Shown: positions 24,900 through 33,727 of the stretch, in pieces | Layout: each line of letters begins with the position of its first letter | How positions within the stretch are numbered: position 1 is the stretch's first letter | Assembly: GCF_010500995.1 (NCBI RefSeq) | Contig: NZ_QVMK01000011.1 | Location: 1 to 64,000, forward strand | DNA length: 64,000 nt | Direction of reading: 5' to 3' | Origin: Bacteroides sp. 224 | Lineage (GTDB): Bacteria; Bacteroidota; Bacteroidia; Bacteroidales; Bacteroidaceae | Notes under the pieces: model-generated | What the model was told of the DNA's origin: nothing | The model's database searches: none | What the model saw: only the letters and a program-made list of their open reading frames with translations | Translations under genes and position numbers: made by a program

Positions 24900-25409
24900 A
24901 TGTCATTATTTTACAAAGCTTATCAAAGTACATTGAAGTCGCAAGATGGAATTCGCAAATTCTTTCCGCGAGTAATTAAAACAGGAGGAACGGTAGAAAC
25001 TGCCGAGCTTGCCGAAGAAGTAGCCGAACGATCGTCTCTCACCCCGGGCGATACACAAAATGCTATCAACAACCTGATTCCTGTGATGCGTCGGCATCTA
25101 TTGAACGGTTGCGCTGTGAAGCTGAACGGGTTGGGAACGTTCATCGTAGTTTCCAAATCAAACGGCAAGGGAGTGGACACGGAGGAAGAGGTGAGTGCCT
25201 CGCAGATCACCGGTTTGCGTATTCGTTTTACGCCTTCTTACACCCGTAATAGTATTGAAGGTACTACCCGTGCCATGTTTGGTGGGGTAGAGTTTCGCAA
25301 GTGGGGAGACAAGAATGCAAAAGCGGAAACAACCAATCCCGGTGGTTCGAACCCCGGTGGTGGTAACAACCCGGGTGGCGGTGATGAATTTATCGATCCG
25401 TCGGCTTAA
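24900..25409 (+). CDS. HU-like DNA-binding protein with glycine-rich tail
   Basis: The 169-residue protein has a central HU/IHF-like fold (VETAELAEEVAERSSLTPGD, GCAVKLNGLGTFIV) and an N-terminal extension. The C-terminal tail of repeated NPGG units (NPGGSNPGGGNNPGGG) is low-complexity. This is the HU-like type found next to DUF4248 and smalltalk genes in Bacteroidales. Its DNA targets are unknown. Confidence 0.85.
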   Translation: MSLFYKAYQSTLKSQDGIRKFFPRVIKTGGTVETAELAEEVAERSSLTPGDTQNAINNLIPVMRRHLLNGCAVKLNGLGTFIVVSKSNGKGVDTEEEVSASQITGLRIRFTPSYTRNSIEGTTRAMFGGVEFRKWGDKNAKAETTNPGGSNPGGGNNPGGGDEFIDPSA

Positions 25410-25470
25410 AAAGTAGGCTTTTGGGGAAGCTCAAACCTATGAATTATAAACTTAAAAACGCAAAATTGAA

Positions 25471-25677
25471 ATGAGTAAAGTATATACAAAAGGAGAATTG
25501 GCTTCCCTGTACCTGCCAAACGTGTCGATAGATACAGCCCGTAAAAAGTTGCGGGTTTGGATAAAAAACTGTAGGGATTTAGAGCAAAAATTAACAGAGA
25601 TAGGGTATAGCCCATGCGCCAAATTATTGACACCTGCACAGGTGGAACTGATAATGGAGTATTTGGGGGAGCCTTAA
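25471..25677 (+). CDS. DUF4248 domain protein
   Basis: The 68-residue protein fits DUF4248 (YTKGELASLYLPNVSIDTAR, LTPAQVELIMEYLGEP). It is likely a small helical DNA-binding or adaptor protein; function unknown. It lies between the HU-like gene and the smalltalk gene, its usual neighbours. Confidence 0.8.
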   Translation: MSKVYTKGELASLYLPNVSIDTARKKLRVWIKNCRDLEQKLTEIGYSPCAKLLTPAQVELIMEYLGEP

Positions 25678-25699
25678 AAACAAAAAAAACAATACGATT

Positions 25700-25801
25700 A
25701 TGAAAATGAATAGTAAAACATGGGATGTGATTCTGAAAGCAATTATTGCAGTGGCAAGTGCGGTGCTTGGGGCGCTGGGGGTGCAGGCGATGAATTTGTA
25801 A
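25700..25801 (+). CDS. Smalltalk protein
   Basis: A 33-residue frame starting MKMNSKTWDVILKAIIAVAS and ending GALGVQAMNL. It has one hydrophobic helix with small residues (AIIAVASAVLGALG), the hallmark of the smalltalk family found next to HU and DUF4248 genes in Bacteroidales. It starts 22 bp after DUF4248. A holin-like or small membrane role has been assumed but not shown. Confidence 0.8.
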   Translation: MKMNSKTWDVILKAIIAVASAVLGALGVQAMNL

Positions 25802-25825
25802 GGAGGAGAGGAGTGTGAGGGAGTT

Positions 25826-25913
25826 TTCACCACAGATTAACGCAGATTTCACAGACTAAAATTCAAAAAAGCAATAAATAATCTGTGTTAATCTGCGAAA
25901 TCTGTGGTGAACT
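25826..25913. repeat. Inverted repeat hairpin (TTCACCACAGATT)
   Basis: Imperfect arms of about 30 bases with a short AT-rich loop, of the same type as the hairpin at 22591-22696. It lies between the convergent ends of the smalltalk gene and the gene at 25916, and may serve as a terminator. Confidence 0.65.
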
Positions 25914-25915
25914 CT

Positions 25916-28366
25916 TTACACAAACAAATTCACATTCGCCCCCTCAGCCCGTTCCATATAAGTAGCTACACCTCCAATTGTTACTCCATCCAGAAGTTCC
26001 TCTTTTTTCACTCCCATGACATCCATCGACATTTGGCAAGCAATAAATTCCACACCCTGCTCGATGGCTTGATTTCGCAACGATTCCAACGAATCGATTC
26101 CTTTTACTTTCATTATATGCCGCATCATTCGGCTGCCCATGCCTCCCATATTCATTTTAGATAGTTTGAGCTTGCGGGAGCTGGATGGAAGCATCATGCC
26201 AAACATTTTACCGAAGATATCTTTGGAAACATGAGGCTTTTTCTCCTTTTTGATAGTATTCAACCCCCAGAAAGTAAAGAAGATGGTTACCTTTTCGCCG
26301 GTAGCGGCAGCGCCGTTGGCCAGTACGAAGGTAGCCAGTGCTTTGTCGAGATCGTCGCTGAACATGATGAAGGTTTTGCCCTTGCCGCCGGTGTTGGGAG
26401 AGGAGGGAAGTGTGCAGGAAGGAATCCCCTTTTCGATGACTACTGTATACTTCCCTTTTTCTTCATTGTTAGATATCAGCCTATTGCCGGTGGTATTGCA
26501 CCAGGCTTGTGCATCACGGGCAAATCCGGCGTCGGTGGCAATGATTTCCAGGCGTTCGCCCGGGCTCATGGTGTCGATAGATTGTTTCATACGTAGCACG
26601 GGGCCCGGACATTGCAAGCCGCAGGCATCTACGCGGATGGTTTTTATTTCAGTAGACATGGTTGCTTGAGGGGTATTGTTTTTATTGTTTTCTGAGGTTG
26701 ATGTTGGGGTATTTGTAATGGGGGCAATGGCGGCCGAATAGGTTTTATAGCCTCCCAATAGGTTTTTGATGTTACTAAAACCTTTGGCAACTAATATCTT
26801 AGTGGCCTGATAACCACGCAGCCCAACAGCACAGTAGATGAAAACAGGCTTGTTGGTAGGCACCTCGTTTACTCTACTTCGCAATTCCTCTACAGGGATG
26901 TTTATAGCTCCGGAAATATGACCCATCGAAAACTCATCCCTTGTGCGTACATCCAATAGTACGCTTTCGTTTGCATCTGCTTGCTGCACTTCGCGCCAGG
27001 TGATAGAGGGCATTTCTCTGTTAATGATATTGGAAGCCACATATCCGGCAATTGCAATAGGATCTTTTGCAGAAGAGAAAGGGGGAGCATACGTATGTTC
27101 CACGCGCGTGAGGTCGTAGATGGTACCACCGTTTTTTATGAGTAACGCAATTTGGTCGATGCGCTTGTCTACACCATCATAGCCAACGGCCTGGGCGCCA
27201 TAAAGTTTTCCGCCGACAGGATCGAACGTAAGCTTTATACTTAAAGGCAAGGCATCCGGATAGTAACCCGCGTGAGAACCGGAATGTGTCCAGGAACTTT
27301 GATAGGAAATTTCCATCTGCTTCAGGCGCTTGGCTGCAAGTCCGGTAGAGGCTACGGTTAGATCGAAAACCTTGGCGATACTTGTTCCGATGGCACCTTC
27401 ATAGTGGGTTTTATTGCCGTACACCATGTTGTCGGCTACAATTCTTCCTTGTCGGTTGGCGGGGTTAGCGAGGTAGTTTAGCCAAGGCTTTCCGGTGAGT
27501 GGATGCGGAAATTCAATGGCATCACCCACGGCATAAATATCTTCTTCGGAGGTTTGCAGGTGTTCGTTTACCCAAATGCCTCCTGTTTCTCCTATTTTAA
27601 GATTTGCTTTTCGGGCGAGGGTTGTCTCCGGCCTTACACCAATAGAAAGGATAACGATATCGGCAGGAATCATTTCTCCGCTTTTAAAGTGCACCCGGAT
27701 TTGGTTATCGTCTGAAGTAAATCTCTCCACGCTTTGTTCCAGATAGAGCGAAATTCCTTTCTGTAAAAGGTGTTGATGTACTTGCGATGCCATCGAAAAG
27801 TCGATCGGCGCCATTACCTGATTGCCCATTTCTACAATGGAGACGTGCGCTCCCGCATGATGCAGATTCTCCGCCATTTCCAATCCAATGAATCCGGCTC
27901 CTACTACCACTGCCTTTTCTATTTTCCGATCGGTAATGTACTTCTTTATCCGGTCGGTGTCATTAACATCCCGAAGAGTGAAAATGCCATTGAGGTTAAG
28001 CCCTTCGAGGGGTGGTCTTACGGGTGTTGCTCCCGGAGAAAGTAATAGCTTATCGTAACTCTCGGAATATTCGCTTCCATCTGCTTTTCGTATCTTCACG
28101 GTTTTGGCAGATGGATCAATATCTATCACCTCATTTTCAACCCTCACATCTATATTGAATTGATTACCAAACGATTCGGGAGTTTGTAGGAAAAGTTTTT
28201 CCCTTTCGTCGATTACTCCACCTATATAATAAGGTAATCCGCAATTGGCGTAAGATATGTATTTTCCTTTCTCCAGTAAGATGATTTGTGCTTCTTCATC
28301 TGCCCGACGGATTCTTGCTGCTGCAGTAGCTCCGCCCGCTACACCTCCGATGATAATATGTTTCAT
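25916..28366 (-). CDS. CoA-disulfide reductase fused to rhodanese, TusA and DsrE domains
   Basis: The 816-residue protein begins with an FAD/NAD(P)H disulfide reductase of the CoA-disulfide reductase type: GGVAGG at 7-12, single active Cys42 in SYANCGLPYYIGG, and a second nucleotide fold VVVGAGFIGLEMAENL. A rhodanese domain follows (about 455-545, Cys512 in FIYCAVGLRGYQ), then a TusA-like domain (about 576-645, Cys586 in CGLQCPGP) and a DsrE-like domain (about 662-816). The family handles persulfides and thiols. The chain of sulfur-transfer cysteines in one protein suggests movement of sulfane sulfur along the polypeptide; the physiological role here is not known. Confidence 0.92.
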   Translation of the reverse strand: MKHIIIGGVAGGATAAARIRRADEEAQIILLEKGKYISYANCGLPYYIGGVIDEREKLFLQTPESFGNQFNIDVRVENEVIDIDPSAKTVKIRKADGSEYSESYDKLLLSPGATPVRPPLEGLNLNGIFTLRDVNDTDRIKKYITDRKIEKAVVVGAGFIGLEMAENLHHAGAHVSIVEMGNQVMAPIDFSMASQVHQHLLQKGISLYLEQSVERFTSDDNQIRVHFKSGEMIPADIVILSIGVRPETTLARKANLKIGETGGIWVNEHLQTSEEDIYAVGDAIEFPHPLTGKPWLNYLANPANRQGRIVADNMVYGNKTHYEGAIGTSIAKVFDLTVASTGLAAKRLKQMEISYQSSWTHSGSHAGYYPDALPLSIKLTFDPVGGKLYGAQAVGYDGVDKRIDQIALLIKNGGTIYDLTRVEHTYAPPFSSAKDPIAIAGYVASNIINREMPSITWREVQQADANESVLLDVRTRDEFSMGHISGAINIPVEELRSRVNEVPTNKPVFIYCAVGLRGYQATKILVAKGFSNIKNLLGGYKTYSAAIAPITNTPTSTSENNKNNTPQATMSTEIKTIRVDACGLQCPGPVLRMKQSIDTMSPGERLEIIATDAGFARDAQAWCNTTGNRLISNNEEKGKYTVVIEKGIPSCTLPSSPNTGGKGKTFIMFSDDLDKALATFVLANGAAATGEKVTIFFTFWGLNTIKKEKKPHVSKDIFGKMFGMMLPSSSRKLKLSKMNMGGMGSRMMRHIMKVKGIDSLESLRNQAIEQGVEFIACQMSMDVMGVKKEELLDGVTIGGVATYMERAEGANVNLFV

Positions 28367-28686
28367 GATATTATATTATTAAGTTTGATGCAAAGATAGA
28401 GTAAATATTCGAAAGGAAGAAATTTCCAATGGAAAATTGTTCTTTTGTTGAATTGTTCCTTGTTGGGGCGGTTCTTTTTGCTATCAATTGCCGTCAGTTT
28501 TAACTGACGGATAGAAAAATATAAAGCCAGATCAGGGGATATCTTAGTTTGTTTCTTGTCCGTCAGTTAAAACTGACGGCAATTGATAGAGAAGAGGTGA
28601 GGTTTTATTTCGTAAAAAAGTGAAAACTTGTAGACGAAAGATCAGTTTTCTATTATTTTGTACTATTTTTGCACATGTTTTTGATC
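28367..28686. other. Divergent intergenic region
   Basis: A 320-bp gap between divergent genes, containing the inverted repeat at 28482-28588 and a -7 box TATTTTTG (28664-28671) just before the amidase gene. No further gene is visible. Confidence 0.5.
28482..28588. repeat. Nested inverted repeat (CCGTCAGTTTTAACTGACGG)
   Basis: Arms 28482-28510 and 28560-28588 are 29 bp long and nearly complementary, and each arm itself contains the palindrome CCGTCAGTTTTAACTGACGG. The DNA can therefore form one long hairpin or two short ones. It lies between two divergent genes. Confidence 0.75.
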
Positions 28687-29868
28687 ATGAAATTAGATGG
28701 ACATTATATATTGTATGCCTTTATAGGCATTTGGCTATTCATTTCCCCGATGGCGTTTAATACTGTCTGGGCAAAAGATTTTATAGTAGTTATTGATGCC
28801 GGGCATGGAGGAAAAGATCCGGGAGCAGTCGGAAAGATATCTAAAGAAAAAGATATTAATCTGAAAGTAGCCTTGAAGTTAGGTGATCGGATTAAAAAGA
28901 ATTGCCAGGATGTTAAAGTGGTATATACCAGAGATAAAGATGTGTTTATTCCTTTAGATCGCAGGGCCCAAATAGCCAATGAAGCGAAAGCAGATTTGTT
29001 TATCTCCATTCATACAAACTCGGTGGCTTCTCCTAAAACGGTGAAAGGTACTTCGACGTGGACGCTGGGACTTGCCCGCTCTGATGCGAACTTGGCGGTG
29101 GCCAAGCGAGAAAACTCGGTAATTATGTACGAAGGTGATTATCAAACCCGATATGCAGGCTTTAATCCGGACTCATCGGAATCTTACATCATATTTGAAT
29201 TTATACAAGATCAGTACATGTCTCAAAGCGTTAGGCTGGCTTCTCTTGTGCAGCAGCACTTTAAGGGAACTTGCAAACGCGGAGATCGGGGAGTGCATCA
29301 AGCCGGCTTCCTGGTGCTGAAGAACACGGCAATGCCGGGTATATTAGTGGAACTTGGCTTTATTTCAACCCCCGAAGAAGAAAGATATCTGAATACAGAA
29401 GCAGGTGCTAATAATTTGGCAAATGGTATTTATTGTGCTTTCCTTAACTATAAAGAAGAACAACAAGCACAATCTGCTTCTATTATATCTGTTTTCGATG
29501 AAGTAAAAGAACAACCGAAAGAGCAACCCAAAGAACTACCTAAAGAGCAGCTCAAAGAACCTTTAAAGCCATCGACCCCGGTGGTTGCTACAAACGAAAT
29601 TATTTTTAAAGTGCAAATACTCACAGCTTCTTCCGTGCTGAATAAGAACGATAAACGTTTTAAAGGTTTGAAAGACGTTGACTACTATAAAGATGGCAAA
29701 ATCTATAAATATACCTACGGAGCTTCTGCCGATTATAACGAAGTTCTTAAAACGCGCCGTCGGTTGGCCGGTAACTTTAAAGGTGCCTTTGTTGTGGCAT
29801 TTAAAAATGGCAAAAGAATAGATACGAACAAAGCTATTGAAGAATTTAAAAAGAAGAGAAATAAATAA
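28687..29868 (+). CDS. N-acetylmuramoyl-L-alanine amidase
   Basis: I start at the ATG at 28687 (393 residues) because the -7 box at 28664-28671 leaves no room for earlier starts. A hydrophobic signal (YILYAFIGIWLFISPMAF) leads to an Amidase_3 domain: FIVVIDAGHGGKDPGA, SIHTNS, GILVELGFISTPEE. A Lys/Pro/Glu linker (EQPKEQPKELPKEQ) then joins a C-terminal SPOR-like region. It cuts the amide bond between muramic acid and the stem peptide during cell division. The MCE gene follows 11 bp later. Confidence 0.9.
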   Translation: MKLDGHYILYAFIGIWLFISPMAFNTVWAKDFIVVIDAGHGGKDPGAVGKISKEKDINLKVALKLGDRIKKNCQDVKVVYTRDKDVFIPLDRRAQIANEAKADLFISIHTNSVASPKTVKGTSTWTLGLARSDANLAVAKRENSVIMYEGDYQTRYAGFNPDSSESYIIFEFIQDQYMSQSVRLASLVQQHFKGTCKRGDRGVHQAGFLVLKNTAMPGILVELGFISTPEEERYLNTEAGANNLANGIYCAFLNYKEEQQAQSASIISVFDEVKEQPKEQPKELPKEQLKEPLKPSTPVVATNEIIFKVQILTASSVLNKNDKRFKGLKDVDYYKDGKIYKYTYGASADYNEVLKTRRRLAGNFKGAFVVAFKNGKRIDTNKAIEEFKKKRNK

Positions 29869-29879
29869 CAAAAGAATAT

Positions 29880-30782
29880 ATGAACTTACAGAAATACTTT
29901 ACTAAAGAAGTCAGAATCGGAATAGCCGGAATTGTGGCTTTATGTCTTTTAGTATACGGAATTAATTATTTAAAGGGAATCCGGATGTTTCATCCTACCA
30001 GCTATTTTTATGTGAAGTACACAAATATAAATGGGCTGACGAAATCGAGTCCTGTTTTTGCCGATGGCTATAAAGTAGGAATTGTGAGCGATATTATATA
30101 TGATTATAATAGCCCGGGAAATGTGATTGTAGAAGTAGATCTTGATCAGGATATGCGCATCCCGAAAGGTAGTTCGGCCGAATTGGAGACGGAAATGTTG
30201 GGAGGAGTAAGAATGAATATTCTGCTGGCCAACAATCCTCGCGAAAGACATGAAATAGGAGATACCATACCCGGAATATCAACAAGTGGACTAATGGGAA
30301 CGGTTACAAACCTGATGCCTAAAGTAGAGATGCTGTTGCCAAAGATGGACTCTATCTTGGTGTCGTTGAATAAAATATTGGCAGATGAGAATATTCCTGC
30401 CACTCTTCAATCTCTTCGTAATATGACGGCAAATTTAGAAGTAACTTCTACACATATCAATACGTTGGTAGGCAGAGATATTCCTCAACTTACCAGCAAA
30501 TTAAATACGATAGGAGATAACTTTGTGGTGATAAGCGATAACCTGAAAGATTTTGATTATTCGGCCACCCTTCATAAAGTAGACTCTACGATTAGTAATG
30601 TAAAAATGCTTACAGAGAGATTGAACAGCAGAGAGGGCTCAATTGGGATGTTGCTCAATGATACTCAACTATACAATAATCTGAATAGCACTACAGCTAA
30701 TGCTGCAAGTTTATTGGAAGACCTCCAGAAGAACCCAAAACGCTATGTTCATTTTTCCCTTTTCGGGCGAAAAAATAAATAG
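29880..30782 (+). CDS. MCE-domain (MlaD-like) lipid transport protein
   Basis: The 300-residue protein has one N-terminal membrane helix (IGIAGIVALCLLVYGINYL), an MCE domain (YFYVKYTNINGLTKSSPVF, NVIVEVDLDQDMRIPKGSS) and a C-terminal coiled-coil-like region. MlaD-type proteins carry lipids between the inner and outer membranes. The gene is cotranscribed with the amidase (11 bp spacing) and has a strong terminator at 30862. Confidence 0.88.
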   Translation: MNLQKYFTKEVRIGIAGIVALCLLVYGINYLKGIRMFHPTSYFYVKYTNINGLTKSSPVFADGYKVGIVSDIIYDYNSPGNVIVEVDLDQDMRIPKGSSAELETEMLGGVRMNILLANNPRERHEIGDTIPGISTSGLMGTVTNLMPKVEMLLPKMDSILVSLNKILADENIPATLQSLRNMTANLEVTSTHINTLVGRDIPQLTSKLNTIGDNFVVISDNLKDFDYSATLHKVDSTISNVKMLTERLNSREGSIGMLLNDTQLYNNLNSTTANAASLLEDLQKNPKRYVHFSLFGRKNK

Positions 30783-30861
30783 AAAAAAAACTCTTATATA
30801 GATTTTATCTAAATTAGCGTGGGGATAAAAGAAGAATTTAAAAAACCCATTTAGAGATAAC

Positions 30862-30897
30862 TAAAGGAACGAAAAGGCAACTTTTGGTTCCTTTTTT
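30862..30897 (+). terminator. Strong Rho-independent terminator
   Basis: A 14-bp stem AAAGGAACGAAAAG paired (one G-T like step) with CTTTTGGTTCCTTT around a GCAA loop, followed by TTTTTTCTTTG. It ends the amidase-MCE operon. Confidence 0.85.
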
Positions 30898-31135
30898 CTT
30901 TGTTGTAAAGAATGGTTGTTGTATGGGTTAATTTGCAGTATATCAGTTATTTGTGTCTTGCAAGTGGAAGAAAAATGTGTTTGTTGTGAACAATTCCATA
31001 ACTCGCTGAAATTAAATGCTTTATTTTAAATGTAATAAATACAAGAAAAAAGCAATTTGTTTTTTTGAAATAAGATTCTCAATTTTGCATTCGTAGAAGT
31101 TTCACTCATTTATTAATTGTGTATTTACTGTTGCT
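30898..31135. other. Region upstream of dnaA
   Basis: A 238-bp AT-rich gap. I looked for DnaA boxes of the form TTATCCACA or TGTGGATAA and found none, so nothing here identifies the replication origin. No gene is visible. Confidence 0.5.
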
Positions 31136-32545
31136 ATGATAGAATCTGATCATATCAGGTTGTGGAATTCATGTCTTAAAGTGATTAAAGACAACATTCC
31201 GGATACCACATACAATACTTGGTTTGTCCCTATTGTTCCCATGAAATATGAGAACAAAACTTTAACATTGCAAGTTCCAAGTCAATTTTTTTATGAATTT
31301 ATAGAAGAGAAGTTTGTCGACTTGCTCCGCACCACCTTATATAGAGTGATTGGAGAAGGAACCAAACTAATGTATAACGTGATGGTAGATCAAAGTTCTC
31401 AAACTACTGTGAACCTTGAGGCTACCAATCGTATTGTTTCTTCGAATCCTAAACCAACCGCACAAGCGGGTAATAAAGCACCTAATATATTAAAAGCGCC
31501 TGCCGTGCAGGACTTGGATTCTCAACTGAATCCGGAATATAATTTCGATAACTTTATTGCAGGTTCCAGTAACGTGCTTTCGCGTAGTGTGGCAGAGGCC
31601 GTAGCAAAGAGTCCGGCAAAAACTGCCTTCAACCCCTTGTTTGTTCACGGAGTGTCGGGGGTAGGTAAAACGCACCTCTCTAACGCTGTGGGTAATAAGA
31701 TTAAAGAGCAGTATCCTCACATGAGGGTTTTGTATGTATCTGCCCATTTGTTTCAGGTGCAATATACCGACTCTGTGCGTAACAATACCACCAATGATTT
31801 TATCAATTTCTATCAAACAATTGATGTGTTGATTATTGATGATATTCAGGAATTTGCAGGTGTTACAAGAACTCAGAATACATTCTTCCATATATTTAAT
31901 CACCTACACCAGAACGGAAAACAGTTGATTTTGACTTCCGACCGCGCACCTGTACTTTTGCAGGGAATGGAGGAAAGACTTTTAACCCGTTTTAAATGGG
32001 GAATGGTGGCCGAATTAGAGAAACCTTCGGTTGAGCTAAGGAAAGATATTCTCCGCAATAAAATTCACCGTGACGGGCTTCAATTCCCGCCGGAAGTAAT
32101 CGACTATATTGCAGAGAATGTAAACGAGAGTGTGCGCGACCTGGAAGGGGTGGTTATTTCTATCATGGCACATTCTACCATTTATAATAAAGATATCGAC
32201 TTGGAGTTGGCTCAACGCATTATCCGTAAAATCGTTCGTTGCGAAACAAAAGCCATCACAGTAGATAATATTGTGGATACAGTTTGCCGCCATTTCGAAG
32301 TGGAGCCTTCTGTAATTCATACCAAATCAAGAAAAAGAGAAGTGGTACAAGTACGTCAGATTGCTATGTATCTGGCGAAGAAACATACAGATTCATCTTC
32401 TTCTAAAATCGGACAACTAATTGGAGGGAAAGATCATGCCACTGTTCTGCATGCTTATAAAATAGTAAAAGAGCAGTGCGAAGTTGATAAGAATTTCCGT
32501 GCCGATGTGGAAAGCCTGGAAACACAGTTGAAGAGGAGGGGGTGA
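31136..32545 (+). CDS. dnaA: Chromosomal replication initiator protein DnaA
   Basis: The 469-residue protein has domain I (1-80), a low-complexity linker, the AAA+ domain with Walker A GVSGVGKT (172-179) and Walker [10 protein letters not shown] (232-240), and the C-terminal DNA-binding domain with the signature [13 protein letters not shown]. Length is normal for Bacteroidota. It binds the origin and loads the helicase. Its neighbours are not the DnaN/RecF genes seen in many Firmicutes. Confidence 0.97.
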   Translation: MIESDHIRLWNSCLKVIKDNIPDTTYNTWFVPIVPMKYENKTLTLQVPSQFFYEFIEEKFVDLLRTTLYRVIGEGTKLMYNVMVDQSSQTTVNLEATNRIVSSNPKPTAQAGNKAPNILKAPAVQDLDSQLNPEYNFDNFIAGSSNVLSRSVAEAVAKSPAKTAFNPLFVHGVSGVGKTHLSNAVGNKIKEQYPHMRVLYVSAHLFQVQYTDSVRNNTTNDFINFYQTIDVLIIDDIQEFAGVTRTQNTFFHIFNHLHQNGKQLILTSDRAPVLLQGMEERLLTRFKWGMVAELEKPSVELRKDILRNKIHRDGLQFPPEVIDYIAENVNESVRDLEGVVISIMAHSTIYNKDIDLELAQRIIRKIVRCETKAITVDNIVDTVCRHFEVEPSVIHTKSRKREVVQVRQIAMYLAKKHTDSSSSKIGQLIGGKDHATVLHAYKIVKEQCEVDKNFRADVESLETQLKRRG

Positions 32546-32548
32546 ATT

Positions 32549-32643
32549 GAGAATTAGGAATTAAGAATTAGGAATTTGAGAGATTTCCTTATGTAGCTTT
32601 TTTAATTTTCTTAATTCCTAATTCCTAATTCTCAATTCCTAAT
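32549..32643. repeat. Simple-sequence inverted repeat (GAATTAGGAATTAAG)
   Basis: Units of GAATTAGGAATT on the left and their complements (AATTCCTAATTCC) on the right form a long hairpin between convergent genes. It may terminate both. Confidence 0.6.
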
Positions 32644-32646
32644 TAC

Positions 32647-33384
32647 TCACTCAAACCCTTGTTCACGAATCACCTTAAACAAGTTTTCGGTAATTGCTTC
32701 ATTATCTTTTTTGCTGTAACGAATATCCGTAAACACCTGAGCCAATGTTTCTTTTTGATTTTCTTCTATGAATTTCTTATTGATAGCTAATGACTCTTTG
32801 AAGCTGTATAGCCTGTCGATATCTGCCGGACTATAATCTTTATACGTTTCTTCGTGAATGATGCCTTCGATTGGTAAGCGATCTACAAGTTCGGGGCATT
32901 CGTCGGGATAGCCTACGGTAATAGTGGCAATAGGGAAAACTAATTTCGGCAGTTGAAGCGTTTTAATAATCATCTGAGGATTATAAGTGGTGGTGCCCAG
33001 GTAGCAAATGCCTAACCCTTTATCTTCGGCAGCGGTGCAAAAGGTTTGGGCAACGATTAAAGCATCCATGGCGGCATTCATAAAAGACTGGAAATTGTTG
33101 TAACCGGGAACGGCTTTTCGCTCTTCGCACCATTTGCAAAAACGATTGAAATCTGCACAAAAAGTGAGTACAACGGGTGCAGTTTGTATGGGTTTCTGGT
33201 TGTAATGAGCAGGAGATAATTGAGCTAACATTTCTTTATCTCGCGTTACTACAACGCTATAAAGTTGCATGTTTCCGGTAGTGGAAGCTCTGAATGCTGT
33301 TTCGAGTAAATCATTTAACAATTCGGAGGAAATAGTTTCCTGTTTGTACTTCCTGATTGTTCTTCTGTTTTTCATTGATTCCAT
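32647..33384 (-). CDS. Nitroreductase family protein (NfsA/FRP-like)
   Basis: The 245-residue protein starts with MKNRRTIRKYKQETISSELL and has FRASTTGNMQLYSVVV and GLGICYLGTTTYNP, typical of NfsA/FRP-type oxygen-insensitive nitroreductases. It binds FMN as a dimer. The substrate is unknown; quinones or nitro compounds are likely. It is read against dnaA. Confidence 0.88.
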   Translation of the reverse strand: MESMKNRRTIRKYKQETISSELLNDLLETAFRASTTGNMQLYSVVVTRDKEMLAQLSPAHYNQKPIQTAPVVLTFCADFNRFCKWCEERKAVPGYNNFQSFMNAAMDALIVAQTFCTAAEDKGLGICYLGTTTYNPQMIIKTLQLPKLVFPIATITVGYPDECPELVDRLPIEGIIHEETYKDYSPADIDRLYSFKESLAINKKFIEENQKETLAQVFTDIRYSKKDNEAITENLFKVIREQGFE

Positions 33385-33727
33385 AATAAAAATGTTTTTT
33401 GCAAAGATAGTTTAAGATCTGCATATAATGCATTTGAAGCCTTTTTATTCTTGTTAAATTTTCCTTTTTGGATAACTTCAAATGCATTTATCTATAATTA
33501 ACTTTTCTTTTTGGAGAACTTTTTGTAGTCTCAGTTGTTGTTATTTTATTGATAATTAGCAATTTGTATGTTGGAAATGGAAAACTTAGTTGTCTGTTCA
33601 TAAATACTTCTGTATTTGTTTTGATATAATAAAAAACATTCATAGTTTTGTGTCGCATATTCAATGAAAGGGGTAACTTCTACAAATTTGCTCTTAAAGA
33701 TAAAAAACCATCAAAGAAATATTAAAA
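33385..33727. other. Divergent intergenic region before nrdJ
   Basis: A 343-bp gap with the nrdJ promoter at 33620-33650. I looked for the conserved box (GCCACTG) of a cobalamin riboswitch, expected for a B12-dependent enzyme, and saw none. Confidence 0.5.
33620..33650 (+). promoter_or_regulatory. Promoter of nrdJ
   Basis: TTTG (33620-33623), a 19-base spacer and TAGTTTTG (33643-33650) match the consensus. The GTG start of nrdJ is 78 bp further on. Confidence 0.75.

Noticed and set aside
28482-28588. Attachment site or transposon end
   Set aside because: The nested palindrome has no nearby transposase or integrase and looks like the other intergenic hairpins.
30783-31135. Replication origin next to dnaA
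   Set aside because: No DnaA box of the TTATCCACA type was found upstream of dnaA, and no AT-rich 13-mer set stands out.
33385-33727. Cobalamin riboswitch before nrdJ, and likewise before mutA
   Set aside because: I could not find the conserved GCCACTG-type box or the usual structure. A model search would be more reliable.
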